A stretch of DNA of 64,000 nt from Odontocerum albicorne (GCA_949825065.1 OX463859.1:16077220-16141219); one strand, 5' to 3'; positions 23,175-34,150 are shown, numbered from the stretch's first letter. A program made the numbers and translations. The notes: generated by a model from the sequence alone, not told the origin.

Positions 23175-24190
23175 CTGTAATCAATGCAATACGTGCATAC
23201 CATCACGCCATTTCGCAAATCCTTGGTCTATTCTACATATGTTTGTACATATATATATTCGTACAATTTATTCGACTTTCTACCTTTCCTTCTTTAAAAA
23301 TATTATTTATCACTTTTATTGCAAATACAATCTAGCGGACTTATTGCCAGGCGGAAATATCTTCCAACCAACCAGACAAAAGTAAATGAAGCATGTTACA
23401 TAGTTGCATAAATCATTCAAATGACTATCCATCCCCACGAAATCCATAAACACATAGGTTAGCATATGCCCACGAACTCCACAAAGACAGACAATCACCC
23501 GAACATTATTTTTCATCATAAATCAAAAGAAAAGTAAGGGATGGTGGAAAGGAAACGAAAAGGAAAATTGGGAATGAAACACGTTATTTTACTGACTAGA
23601 AATTAAGAGTTTTTTCAGTCGCTTTTTAAAACCTGTCAAGGGCGGAGCGAGTCTTACCATAAATTGGTTTGTAACTGATTCCAGAGTCTCACTGCGTGGA
23701 CAGTAAAGGGCGACGCAAAAAAAAAGGAGCGGTGAACTGGAAAGGCCAATAAAAAATCTCTGAGCGTAGCGCTAATCCATGATTGGAAAGACGCTGAAAA
23801 TTTTCGGCGAGATAAGAGGGGGAGGCGGGACAGTTAAGGATATTATACAATAGATACAGTATGTGAATTTGACATCTATTTCTAACATTCAATCATTCAC
23901 TTGATCCAATCATTATTTCATTGGTCTCTATTGATCTTCATTTATTTTTTCTACATGCCCAAACCTTCTCAGAGAGCTTTGCTTTGTCCTCAACACTCGT
24001 CTTCAAGTTCACATTTATCCCTTACCACTTCATTCCGTATCCTATCATACATTTTCACCCAATATATTATTCTAAATGTACGCATTTCTAAAGCATTTAT
24101 TCGCCTCCTTTTCGTATTTTTCTACGTCCACGTTTCACTATCATACATCAAAGATGGTACTAAATATTAAAATACTGCTGTGATTATTAT
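23175..24190 (-). mobile_element. LINE-B copy, split by LINE-A
   Basis: The 3' end (plus-strand 'gcataccatcacgccatttc', near 23197) and 'ctttctacctttccttcttt' (23278) belong to LINE-B. After the LINE-A insertion the same element resumes at about 23889 with 'ttcacttgatccaatcatta', then 'ttttctacatgcccaaacct' and 'tttctacgtccacgtttcac'. The order matches the LINE-B copies at 29480 and 39165. It is non-coding now. Confidence 0.7.
23313..23888 (-). mobile_element. LINE-A copy nested in LINE-B
   Basis: The reverse strand reads NHGLALRSEIFYWPFQF, then, after a frameshift, SFTVHAVRLWNQLQTN and the LINE-A 3' UTR. It ends at 'tttattgcaaatacaatcta' next to 23313. It is the same family as 10270-10715 and carries more 5' sequence (from RNRCQIHILYLLYNILN). 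The LINE-B text 'attatttatcact' before and 'caatcattcact' after suggests a target duplication of about 10 bp. Frameshifted and 5'-truncated. Confidence 0.85.
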
Positions 24191-25054
24191 CTTATCAGAT
24201 TTTGACACTTTTCGGTTAGAGTATACACATAAATGTTTAGGGGGTCTATTGATTCTGTTTCATATCGTTACACGTCGATATATACTCGTATCTCTCGTAA
24301 TTCGTCCATCATCTTAGAAAATACTAACAAAAAGCTAAATTCCTCAACTCACTTCTAGTATTTCAAGTCCACTTTTGCATAACACTCCTTTTCAAATACC
24401 CTTAAAAATCATTGTTATAGAATATGATAATAACATGTTTCGTATATTATTTACAATATAACATTCAGCCAAGTAAAAAAAACATTTTGTTTTCGAAATT
24501 AAATCTTGTTTTGTTTGTGTTTAATGTTAAGAATAGCTGAACACGAGTTTATTAAGTACATCAAACACCTGGAGATGTAGTCACGCTTCTCCAGGGTTGA
24601 TAAAGGTTGAAAGGAATTTCCACCCCCTATTAGGGGATAGGGGACTAACAAAATTAAACGTCTGCGTGTACCCTCTCTTTCGTTACACCCTAGGGACCTA
24701 CATGTTTTGGTAAACAAAAACTAAAAACGTCAAACTTCTTTTTTTGTAGACAATTCGTGACAGCTTGTTTTTTTTTTTTTTCTTCGTGTTTCCCTGCAAA
24801 ATCTCTGAAGACTGAGGGAAAGTCTTTAAAAATATAAGTGAGGTTGTGACACAGTAGTTTTTTTTCTTCGTTGGCGTAAAAATATTATCAAGGACTATTT
24901 GCTGAGGAATCCTTGAGAATTTCAAAATTTGTATTTTGCTTAATTTCGGTTTTTCATAATTTGTGATTTTGAAAAGGTAAATATTTTATTTGATTTCTGA
25001 TTGAAGTTATCGGTTAAATTTCAATAAACGTATTTTTTGATTCGCCGAGTATTA
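24191..25054. other. 0.86 kb without recognisable genes
   Basis: AT-rich with a T-run near 24768-24782. The segment 24560-24700 is GC-richer and may be an old repeat. No exon is recognised. Confidence 0.4.
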
Positions 25055-25560
25055 TAAATAATGCATGCATACCATAACGCCATCTCTCTATCAGAGTAGG
25101 CCGAAAAGAGAGAGCACCAGACTTGACTATCGCGATATACACCTTTCGCCTCTTCTATATCCATACTTCTTCTCATACAACTCTTACGATTATTTTGACT
25201 TTTAACATTTCCTTCTTTCAAAATATTCTACGCTCAATCTAACCATACTTACTTTGGTCTTCGTGTACCACCCCTACCACTCACATTTGCACCATACATA
25301 TGATTTTAAGTATTTCTTCTCTCATTCGTTGTACGTGCCCAAATCATTGTATAGTAGTATTATTCACATTGTTCAACACATCAACCTTAAATTAACACTT
25401 CTATCTATATTAATTCGACTATGTAGAATATAACAGGCATATGCAATCATTGTATTATTCTAAGTGCACGCATTTCTACACCATTTCTTCGGCTCTTTTT
25501 AGTCTTGTTTGATGTTCATGTTTCACTTCCATACATCAAATAGTACTAAAAAAACTCTTA
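25055..25560 (-). mobile_element. LINE-B copy with 3' end
   Basis: The reverse strand from about 25215 downward reads GNVKSQNNRKSCMRRSMDIE then EAKGVYRDSQVWCSLFSAYS. This is the C-terminus and 3' end of the LINE-B ORF. The terminal text on the plus strand is 'gcatgcataccataacgcca'. Upstream (25250-25560) is the degraded HVER..RLTKQ region. This copy gives the clearest view of the LINE-B C-terminus. It has no catalytic domain and is 5'-truncated. Confidence 0.72.
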
Positions 25561-25826
25561 TGTACTTACATCTGGCTATAAATATTGACCTAATATATTT
25601 ATGCAACATTGAGGAAAAAAATCTAGAAACTCCAGTCTTACCCTTTACTTTCCTTGAAAACGGATTTTTGTTACAAGACTATCATAATTTTAGTTTCGAT
25701 ACGATTTTGGATTCTGATGATAACCCATTATGTGACAAAGCTGGTTGATTGGAAAAAAATGTTTCAAAGCAATAAATTCATTCAAATGTTAAATGATACG
25801 AGTATCTGGCGGCACAAAACGTTATA

Positions 25827-26778
25827 CGAGGCGTATCCAGAAAGTAAGTGTACTGAGGCTCTCACGACCGGATGGACTTTATTTTCGACATGTTGGCTAC
25901 ACTTCCGTGTAGCCTGACCCTTCCCCTCCGCAACGAGACCGGTTCAAGGTCAGTACGTTGAGAAGTGTCGACGCGACAACACTTTTTGTGAAAAATGAAA
26001 ACCCAATCTCCCGCCAAGTGCGAAATTTTGTAAAAAGGCAAGAGTTTTTGAGGCGCTACATACTCCATGGAGATGAATTTCTCCGCTCCATCGTTACTGG
26101 AGATGAAACTTGGGCTGCAGACTACACGTCTGAAACCAAAAGGCAGTCTCAACAGTGGCGTCACACCTCTTCACCCTCCGCCAAAAAGTTCAAAACCACA
26201 ATTTCAGCCAAGAAAATCATGGCATCCGTGTTTTGGGTCTGTCAAGGCATAATTTTAATTGAATATATGCCTCAAGGGGAGACCATCAACTCTGCAAGAT
26301 ACTGTGAGACCCTAAAAAATTGCGGAGGGCGATTCAGAACAAGAGGAGAGGCATGCTGACAAAGGGAGTCTGCCTGCTGCATGACAATGCCAGACCACAC
26401 ACGGCCAACGCCACGAAGGAACTGCTCGCCTCTTTTAAATGGGATGTCCTGAACCATCCCGCGCATTCCCCTGACCTAGCACCTTCAGATTACTATCTCT
26501 TTACCTCCCTGAAGCTGTACATGGGTGGAAAAAGGTTTTCAACCGACGAGGAGCTAAAGGAGGAGGTGGAGAATTGGACGGAGGGGTTGGCGGGAAACTA
26601 CTTCGAGGAAGGCATCAAAAAGTTGATACCCAGCTTCACCACCTGCATTGAGAGGAATGGCGACTATGTCGAAAAATAGCTTACATATGTACTACGGTAA
26701 CCACGTAATTTTTTTGTTTAAATAAAAAAAATTGTAACCTACAAAAATTCAGTACACTTACTTTGTGGATATGCCTCG
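25827..26778 (+). mobile_element. mariner element with intact TIRs, internally deleted
   Basis: A TIR starts cgaggcgtatccagaaagta at 25827, and its inverted partner ends at 26778 ('actttgtggatatgcctcg'). The TIRs are about 29 bp with 2-3 mismatches. TA duplications lie at 25825-25826 and 26779-26780. At 952 bp it is roughly 300 bp shorter than a typical full mariner. The missing part is the N-terminal DNA-binding region of the transposase. It is the least decayed DNA transposon in the window. Confidence 0.95.
25958..26679 (+). pseudogene. mariner D34D transposase, truncated and frameshifted
   Basis: Frame 1 (25958-26359) carries GDEFLRSIVTGDETWA with the first catalytic Asp, then KKIMASVFWVCQGIILIEYM and a TINSARYCETL block. 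The frame then shifts in the A-run at about 26312-26318, one base short, into RRAIQNKRRGMLTKGVCLLH. Frame 2 (to 26679) continues HDNARPHTANATKELLAS and HSPDLAPSDYYLFTSLK. The second and third Asp are 34 residues apart, the classic mariner D34D, so all three catalytic Asp are kept. The N-terminal HTH and linker are deleted. 26320-26679 contains an uninterrupted C-terminal 119 codons. It cannot make an active protein as it stands. Confidence 0.93.
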
Positions 26779-26780
26779 TA

Positions 26781-27285
26781 TCTTTAATTGAATTTCTTTT
26801 TGATACTTTGTGATTAAATCATTCTTGTTGCAGAAATGTCAATTCGGTTGCAAAATCAAATCAAATGATTGAACAAGACTAACTGTTTTGAAGAAAAATA
26901 TAATGAAGGAGAAAATAAAAGAAAATGCAAAAAAAATTAAAGTCGGCAACATTAACACATTTATTAATATTATGGAAAGATTAAATAATATACGAGAGGG
27001 CAAAAATAAAACAAAGAAAGCTAAAAACAAGATAAGGGAAGACAAAATCTCTTATCTCGTTTCATCTTTGGTAGCAGAATCATGTATTATGTAAACTTAT
27101 TGCAGATTTGATATGCAAGATTGATTCCTTTAAGATGCGGTATGAAATGTGAATGTTAAAAAGGTAACAGACATAATTGAATTTATTGATTTTAGTGAGC
27201 TTACAATTGTTAAAATATTCCAGAACAAACGCTTGAAATAAATTCAAATGTTTCGATAATTTGTTGAATTACAAGCTTAAAATAT
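26781..27285. other. AT-rich stretch, nothing recognised
   Basis: 26880-27090 is purine-rich (Lys/Glu-rich frame on plus, Phe/Leu on minus), a composition effect. No gene is called. Confidence 0.4.
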
Positions 27286-27289
27286 TTTA

Positions 27290-27845
27290 TTATTTATTTA
27301 AAACTTTTATTCCAAATCAAGTCTGATGGGATTATTGCCAGGTGGCAATCTCTTCCAGCCAACCAGACAAAAGTAAATGAAGCAAGTTACATGGTCGTAA
27401 AAAACATTCGAATGACTATCCCCCACCCCACAAAATCCATGAACACACTCGTGAGCATACGCCCATAATCCCCACAAAGACGGACAACCACCCGAACATC
27501 CCTTTTCATATAAAGTGAGATATCATCATTCAAAGGGAAAGGAAGGGATGGCGGAGAGGAACGAAAAAAATCAGGAAACAAAAAAACACGTTATATTACT
27601 GAATAGAAATTGAGAGTTTTTCAGTCGCTTCTTAAATAATGCTAAGGACGAAGCGAGTCTTATATTGGTGTGTAAGTGATACCAGAATCTCACTGCATGG
27701 GCAGTAAAGGACGACTTAAAAAAAGAATAGCGGTGAATCGGACAGGCCAACAATCTCTGTTTGAGCGTAGCGCTAGTCCATGAAAGGAAAGACGTTGAAA
27801 ATGTTTCATTATCATGACAAACGAATTGGGATAGAAAAGAAAAAA
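27290..27845 (-). mobile_element. LINE-A copy
   Basis: The reverse strand reads SFTAHAVRFWYHLHTN and ASSLALFKKRLKNS, followed by the same 3' UTR as at 10270 and the terminus next to 27300 ('tttattccaaatcaagtctg'). The C-terminal frame is open for about 60 codons, longer than in the other copies. Truncated at 5'. Confidence 0.85.
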
Positions 27846-28220
27846 AGGAATTTAAAGACCTTTAACTTAGACATGAAAGTATTTATTTTATAAGAAATGT
27901 GGCTAAGAGATTCATAAAAACAAAATTTAACAATAAATCTAGTGTAAAGTTTAACAATAACGAATGTTAATCTATGTTGCGTGTTGTAATAACTTTACGA
28001 ACTCGATTAGCATAAAACTAGATTTGACCTAAATTCCTTCACGGATGACCTTTTTTACTGAAAGGCTAGAATATTAAAAAAATATAATATATTTATAAAT
28101 AAAATAAAGCACGGCATATACTTTTGAAAAGTCTTGGCCATGGTTTGTTTTTTTTTGTCAACTGTATGAAAATAAACTGATAAATCTATGTCTTAAACAC
28201 AAAAAATAAAATTTTAGAGC
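27846..28220. other. AT-rich stretch, nothing recognised
   Basis: No exon or repeat boundary was seen. Confidence 0.4.
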
Positions 28221-28320
28221 AAATGTAAACCGAATAACCTGTCTCTCAATCAAGATCTTTAAGATTGAGGAATTGCCGGAGAAGGACCCTCCTGAACTCT
28301 CCAACACCTTTATTAAATAT
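28221..28320. repeat. Dispersed repeat D, copy 1
   Basis: 'cgaataacctgtctctcaat', then 'gaaggaccctcctgaactct' and 'ccaacacctttatt', corresponds in order to 56162-56260 ('tgaataatcagtctctcgct', 'aaggaaccttctgaattcaa', 'caacacctac'). Two copies in the same orientation; origin unknown. Confidence 0.5.
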
Positions 28321-28527
28321 AATTATTAATCAATTCATGGATGTGTGCACTTAGTAGAAAACATCGGGTGATAATATATGACAGAATATGGAATAAAGTG
28401 ATAAGGGATGAATGTGAACTAAAGGGCTCATGTGTTAAATAAGATAAAAATAGCACCCTGAAATGGTTCAAGTACGTGGAAATGATAAAAAAAAACAAAA
28501 AAATGTATGTACATATGAGTAGAAAGC
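28321..28527 (+). mobile_element. LINE-B fragment
   Basis: The plus strand reads 'gacagaatatggaataaagt', 'gatgaatgtgaactaaaggg', then 'tggttcaagtacgtggaaat'. It corresponds to the LINE-B KWF.HVE region at 34370 and 39230 (antisense there). It is truncated at the junction with the mariner relic near 28527. Confidence 0.6.
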
Positions 28528-28870
28528 TTAGTAAAGTAGGGTGGAACCATCGAAACATCCCTGACGATTTCATAACAATTTTGGCAAGTGACTAGTTACA
28601 TGTTGTCTGGTGTTGTTATACTGAAACTCAACGCTTTTTCTATTGGCCAACTTTGGCCTCTTTATGTCGATTGCTTACTTTAATTTGTCCAGTTGTAAGC
28701 AGAACTTATTGTTATTAATATTTTTTTCAAAAGCTCAAATTTCCTGATACCCTTGTTATCCCACCAGATACACAACATGGTATTCTTTGGGTGCATTCCA
28801 GCCATTCCAATCGTATATGCTGACGCACGTTGATATATAAGTCTCATCATACATAAAGTAAAACAAAAAT
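28528..28870 (-). pseudogene. mariner transposase relic
   Basis: Reverse-strand reading with frame changes gives a degraded 'MLCIWWDNKGIRKFELLKK', 'SAYNWTN', 'RGQSWPIEKALSFS' and 'LVTCQNCYEIVRDVSMVPPY'. This parallels the mariner order WW...G...YELL, Q.....L...L......A....V..H.DN.RPH, ...L...GW.VL.HPPYS. The HDN catalytic position is no longer a clean HDNARPH. It is a different and much older lineage than the element at 25827. The C-terminal end is cut off by LINE-B. Confidence 0.65.
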
Positions 28871-28985
28871 TATAAATTGTTTTTCTTTTGTTTCAGGTAT
28901 GATCGTCATTCATTGTTTATTGAGATCTGAAAAAAAAAACGATTCCATCAAATTAACTCTGCAAGTATACTTTATACAATTTTCT
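28871..28985. other. Short spacer
   Basis: Includes 'ttcttttgtttcaggtatga', which resembles a splice acceptor immediately followed by a donor, with no flanking open exon. Confidence 0.3.
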
Positions 28986-29115
28986 TTTAAATTTTTATTT
29001 CAACTTTATTATCCTCAGTAAGCTGTAGGCAAAAGCCTAGTTGACTGGGTACAAACCACATGAAAGACAAAACCAGATTCATATAAATTGAGTGTCCATT
29101 TTATATACCTGTTTT
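28986..29115 (+). repeat. Dispersed repeat C, copy 1
   Basis: 'tatcctcagtaagctgtagg', then 'caaaagcctagttgactggg' and 'acatgaaagacaaaa', is present inverted at 48300-48425. Two copies in opposite orientation, of unknown class. Confidence 0.55.
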
Positions 29116-29470
29116 TAATTTGTTGTACAGCCCCAAGGCTTGGGGAGTGTCGCATCCTGAAGTATCATCGTGATCTAACAAACTACCAAAAAAATATCTG
29201 AAAAATATCACGTTTTTCCTCTCCTTGCTTCATGGCTGCATGGTAAAGTGAACATGGCGAACCATAATACAATTTTAAACGAATTCCTCGTCTGTCCTCT
29301 TTGAATAAAAAAAAAACATTCGTTGCCTTTAAGGTGCCAAATATCAGTGTTTTACATTCTGAGTCATTTTAGTTAGGGCATTGAATACGTACGAGTACAT
29401 AGCATCACATCATATTATTTGCAGGGTAGGTAAACATAACATATCACCATACTAGTCAATCCAATACAAA
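29116..29470. other. AT-rich stretch, nothing recognised
   Basis: One TACGAGTA octamer lies near 29391. No other signal. Confidence 0.4.
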
Positions 29471-29860
29471 TTTTCGCCTCGTCTTCATTCACACATCTCA
29501 TCATGCAACATTTTCAATTTTTCATACTTCTCATTTTATCTTCTTTCAAAATTTGGTTTACTTGATCCATACACGATTTCCTCATCTACCTCTTTCACGC
29601 GCATATTGCTCTTTTGACTTGTATAGTTGCTTAATAATTTGTCTATTCTTTTTATATGCCGAAACTATTGTACATTATTGCTCTTTTCTTCTTATTTTTT
29701 TTCCATCCATTTTAGTCATACATATACTTCTGATGCCTCCATTTCCCCTTATTTTATACTACGACACACCATTTTTTTTTTCAAAACAGACATTTCCACA
29801 TCTTTGATTTGACTTTTTGTCGGATAAGTTCAATCGTCCTTTCCATACGTTAATTTAATG
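29471..29860 (-). mobile_element. LINE-B copy, 3' part missing
   Basis: Plus-strand landmarks in order: 'ttcgcctcgtcttcattcac', 'tcttctttcaaaatttggtt', 'tttttatatgccgaaactat', 'ttattgctcttttcttctta'. This is the same order as in 23175-24190 and 39165-39850. Open frames on the plus strand are antisense shadows. 5'-truncated near 29860. Confidence 0.6.
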
Positions 29861-30480
29861 CGGACCAATTATAAAAAATATGCTACAAAGAAAGAAAAAA
29901 ATTCAATCAGATTTTATTTGAACCTCTTTTAATTGAGATACTTTGAAATTTCGCCAAGATTATTTTTGCTCAGCCAGATAGAATTGGCAAATTATTGTTC
30001 TACCAGGCCTAGTATTTCAGCCAAAACTCTGCTCCAAGCCCCTTACGTGGGATTTGCTCTGGCGGAATTTATTTGCGGATTTACCCCCTCTACGAAACCT
30101 TTGTATTCCATCCCATAGTCCTCGGTCTTATGTATTTGTGGGAAATTTTGCAGAAACCAACAACGGCTCTATCGTGAAAATCTAAGAACGGAGATGGAAA
30201 AAATATCCTTAGATGTTACAAGAATATGCGAGTATGTTAAAAAAAAACTTTATTTAGAAATATTATTTTTCTCATGATATTTGTTTATTAACTTTTATGT
30301 TTAATACAAAATTTTTGTATTTTAATTCAAAATTTAAAATGATCATCGTTGAAAAGGGGAGTCATAGAGTACAAGGACATAACAACGTTAAAAACTCTCC
30401 ATTTTGTGGATTTAGAGAGCTGCGTCACTATGCAAGGCCTGTGACAAAGTGGTTTAATTTCTTTTTCACATATTTGTCCT
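29861..30480. other. 0.6 kb without recognisable genes
   Basis: 29930-30120 is somewhat GC-richer, with a 61-codon plus-strand frame that shows no family resemblance. No repeats. Confidence 0.35.
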
Positions 30481-30745
30481 AAACACTCATCGAAACATTC
30501 ACATCCACACACACACTTAAATCCCATCCTTACTCATAAATCTCATCCATTCACATCCTTATACACACTTAAATCCCATCCATTTGCAGCCTTCCATACA
30601 CTTAAATCTCATTTTTACACTTAAATCTCATCCATTCGCATCCTTACACACTTAAATCCCATCTATTCACATCCTTACACACACTCAAATCTCATCTTTA
30701 TACTTAAATCCCATCCATTAATATCCTTACACACACTTAATTCCC
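30481..30745. repeat. Degenerate minisatellite, ~30-37 bp units, about 8 copies
   Basis: Repeated 'cacacttaaatcccatccat' plus 'cacatccttaca' with variable spacing. The units are C/T- and A-rich on this strand and diverged, so the array is old. No coding meaning. Confidence 0.85.
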
Positions 30746-30885
30746 AAGCTATCGTACATACACGATTCAAATCATATCACAATCTCAACAACTCCTCATC
30801 ACACACTTTACAATCACATCAATAATTCACACCAATGCCTGTGGTGAGACCTTAAAAACTCAATATTCTTGCTCGTCCTCGATCA
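30746..30885. repeat. Dispersed repeat A, copy 3
   Basis: 'caactcctcatcacacactt', 'acatcaataattcacacc', 'tgtggtgagaccttaaaa', in the same order as at 2506 and 8438. It follows the ~35-bp minisatellite directly, as copy 2 follows the 66-bp duplication. This family may carry its own satellite-like 5' part. Confidence 0.55.
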
Positions 30886-31138
30886 AATATTTAAAAACAA
30901 TATTTGTCTTATTTGAATAATAACTTATTTGGTCTAGTTTATACGTCACTTGTCTTTTGACCAGAGTGCTGTGGAATCCATTACCCTTGGTACCCACTTA
31001 AAAAAAAAAAAAAGATTTTAGTCTGCTTTTCACCGAACATTTTTATGGGTAGTTGGATGCGATTGTTGTATTACAATACATACACCAGGTTGTACTGTTT
31101 AAACAAAAATATTAGCATATATCCAACAATCGAATGAT

Positions 31139-31390
31139 GACCTCCATTCCTTAGTTGATATGATTATTGTTTTTCAATTATGGGTTTCCGGTTCGACTCC
31201 CGGTGGTTTAAAAAAAAATAGGCTTCTGTCCGGTTTATTTACATACATTATTTCTGAATGTAGAAGTGGTGTCTACACGCAAGACAACAAAGGCTTTATT
31301 AATAAGGCTGAAACAATATTACCTCCTGATACTGTCTTTAAGCCACGCTCTTCAACATGCGGGTATTCTGATATGAACCATATGAATGAG
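31139..31390 (+). mobile_element. tRNA-derived SINE copy
   Basis: The head is 'gacctccattccttagttga' with B box 'ggttcgactcccggt', the best-preserved B box in the window. The body is 'taggcttctgtccggtttat'. The downstream part ('aagccacgctcttcaa' near 31340) is shared with a segment near 32405, suggesting a second repeat joined here. Confidence 0.6.
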
Positions 31391-31500
31391 GTACATGGCC
31401 GCGTCGTAACGCACTAGACTTCCATGCGTAAGATTGTTGAATCAAACCCCATGCTGCGCTACTCCCCTCGAATGAAAGAAACATTTTTTTCAGCCCAGCA
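31391..31500 (+). mobile_element. Second tRNA-like SINE head
   Basis: 'catggccgcgtcgtaacgca' followed by 'tgttgaatcaaaccccatgc', an A-box- and B-box-like pair with different sequence from the main SINE family. Diverged; possibly a different SINE. Confidence 0.4.
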
Positions 31501-32020
31501 TTTGGAGATATAAGGATACCTATGACTTCAGTCATATCTTGTCATTCAAAAAGAGGGGAAAAAAATGCCGATGTGCTTCGATTTCTGTCGAATTTATTTT
31601 AAACCTGTTTTAGACCGTTTAACACCTGATTTTTTTGTGTTTCCGTGGCTTGCATGCTGCTTATCATATTTTATTATAGCGCTTGCTATAAAGCAGTATA
31701 AAAAAAATGTTTTGTAAAAAAACTGTGCTTAACAAAAGGCTGCGCCACATTAAACCTGCTGATCGTCTTGGAATTTAGATCTACTTACCATTGGAGTTTT
31801 TAGGATTGATATGTCAATACTGTGTACTTGCTAAAGTGCAACAGCTTGCACATTATTAATTAATACAGGTATATATATGTTTCCTCTGCAGAATAGCTGA
31901 CGACCACACTTTATTACGAGTGGTTGCCTATTACATTGGCTGTACCCTCCAATATTTTTAAAGACAAGTTTATTTTATGAGTGTAAAGAACTCAATGATA
32001 TCGCCTTGCTTAGCGTGAAT
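31501..32020. other. 0.5 kb without recognisable genes
   Basis: AT-rich; no repeat or exon seen. Confidence 0.4.
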
Positions 32021-32029
32021 GCTAACTGT

Positions 32030-32290
32030 TTGACTACGGCCGTTGACGTATAGGATATATCACATCATGAGAGCTCGATTCTCTCCTAATGCCAATATTT
32101 TAGGTCACCAAAGACGACCTCTACAGCTAAGTAATTAAGACGCTTTACTCCCACTCGGGTATGAAGTTCGATTCCTGAATGCTCATAAAAAATACTCCCA
32201 GTCTGGGCAACATTAGGTACTTATACTCCCAGTCTGGGCAACATTAGGTACTAATACGTGCTAGAACTGTGTAATTCTCATACACACTTC
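32030..32290 (+). mobile_element. SINE dimer-like segment with a 2 x 31-bp duplication
   Basis: Two tRNA-like heads follow each other: 'ggccgttgacgtataggata' with 'gagctcgattctctc' (about 32038-32096), then 'ctacagctaagtaattaaga' with 'agttcgattcctga' (about 32122-32178). The body 'atactcccagtctgggcaac' is present twice, at 32192 and 32223 (31-bp period). It is either a dimeric SINE or two insertions in the same site. Confidence 0.55.
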
Positions 32291-32810
32291 ACGTGCGGTA
32301 GTATTCATAATACTTACAATGACGACCCGCGAGTTTCATCCCTACCCCCATTCCCAGTGGTTAGTAGCCCAAAAGTACTGGGACCGATGAAATATTATCA
32401 CTTAGCCACGCTCTTCAATATTTCTTAATCACTCATTTGGATATGTTGAAGGCTACCAAACGAAATAATAAAAATCAAGTAAACATAAGAAAAAGGGAAC
32501 GGATATGGGATGACTAAACTAATAAGGGTTACTTAATACTTATTTTGTCTTTAATGAGAGGTGTAACATTCTTAAGGCCTTGTTTAAAGCAAGTCAATGA
32601 ACATAAGCGTTCAATGGCATCCGTAAATTAAACCCCATCTAAAAAAAAATGCAAATACGTATGATCACAAAAAAACATAATTTAATATAAACTATTTATT
32701 CTGGTAAGTAAATTAACCAACATCAAATTAGGGAGTTTTATACTTATTTCATCCATGTTCTGCCTTGTTTCAAACACCAAGTACTACATATTATTCTTAA
32801 ACAAACAATG
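32291..32810. other. AT-rich stretch, nothing recognised
   Basis: Apart from the 'aagccacgctcttcaa'-like match near 32405, no signal was found. Confidence 0.35.
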
Positions 32811-32814
32811 AAAA

Positions 32815-32995
32815 GTCATAGCGGTACAGGAAGAAGAAAAATGTCCTGGCTCTATAACATTCGAGAATGGATAGGATACAAGGGTTCAAGAGCTGGTCTT
32901 ATAAGGCGCAGAACAGAGAAATCTTTCTTCAAGGTATAGCTGACGTCTCGGGAGGACCTGACACGGTACGAGGAGAACTACTTAATTAAGCAATA
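32815..32995 (+). mobile_element. LINE C-terminal relic (RTE-like)
   Basis: The plus-strand frame reads SHSGTGRRKMSWLYNIREWI then GSRAGLIRRRTEKSFFKV, a stop, then LTSREDLTRYEE. 'G.GRR..SWL..IR.W' is a widespread end motif of insect endonuclease/reverse-transcriptase polyproteins. Only about 55 codons remain. Confidence 0.55.
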
Positions 32996-33880
32996 TTGAA
33001 CTTGAAATCCATAAGTTAAGGATTGAGTTTTATTTAATTGTTGTTGAAAGTAAGATATTTAAATGAAATACCAAATTTCCTTCTTATCTCAAATTTTGGA
33101 TATCATTTAATATTCGTAATAATTAATCAAAGAAATTCTTAGCGTCTCAATTTAACTTGCTATATATTTTAATTAAATCATAACTAGAATCGTCTCCTCT
33201 TTTCTCAATAATTTATATACTATAGATTTAACAATACAATATCAAAGAAGATATTAGTCTATTGAAAGCGTTACTAATTAAATTTGTTAGCAAAATTATC
33301 GGAATATTTTAGGAAGTCAAGAAATATTTATCTTTAAGATACTTGGTTTATTTTGACATACACATGCCAAAAATTACCCCATGTTTTAATTAATTCAAAG
33401 GGATAACAGATGAATTATGCTTTAATAATTAAATAACGTTGAAGTTTAAATACTTTTCTATTTAACGTTATCATGTGATGGAACAATTGGTATTGGTAAC
33501 TAGTCAAATAAGAAAAGTATTCCATATTGAGATATAAAAAAAATTATTTTTTTAATTTTAATTAATTTATTAGGTGAAAAAAAAATCATCCAAGGGCATG
33601 CCAAAGCTAAAACTAAATACTTGTTAATTTATTTGAATTATTTTCCATCACGCAATATCTCTTATGTAATAAATAATAAATATCAATTTCAAAATGGTGA
33701 GTTGATATAAAGTTTTTAAATTTCAATCTTCTTTCTCACGCTTTTACATCAAAATTTTCAAATAAAACCTAAAATATAAACACAAAATTTATAAAACACG
33801 TAACAATAAAGACGTTACAGAACTAGAAGTGCCTATATAACAAACAATAATGCTTTGAAGTGGTCCAATAGAAGTTACAA
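32996..33880. other. 0.9 kb of very AT-rich DNA
   Basis: A/T runs dominate, with no coding potential or repeats. Confidence 0.45.
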
Positions 33881-33889
33881 TTTGTAACG

Positions 33890-34150
33890 ATCATCCTACT
33901 CGCCAATTTCATTTCCTTTTATAATTCAAGAAGCCCAAACCGTGGAAGATTATCACCAATCCAATATCCAAAGACGCCGTTTCGTAAACTCGCTGTCGAG
34001 GACGGTTTGAGTGAAGAAATTAAAGTCTTTCTGAGAGCAATAACAATTAGAGTAATATCCTTTATAATCCTTTTGATCCTTGTTCATCTTTTGAGACGGG
34101 CCAAAGTTGATTATTAGTTTGTTGAAATTGTCCAATTTCCCCTGGCCTAC
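33890..34150 (-). other. Unassigned GC-richer block with short open frames
   Basis: A minus-strand frame of 60 codons (33953-34135) and an overlapping frame without stops for about 40 codons (TLIVIALRKTLISSLKPSST region) stand out from AT-rich flanks. I recognise no domain, and no clear splice sites bracket it. It may be an exon relic or an unknown transposon fragment. Confidence 0.25.

Noticed and set aside
26888..27094. Lys/Glu-rich 68-codon open frame
   Set aside because: Purine-rich strand composition, no domain, and no matching exon signals.
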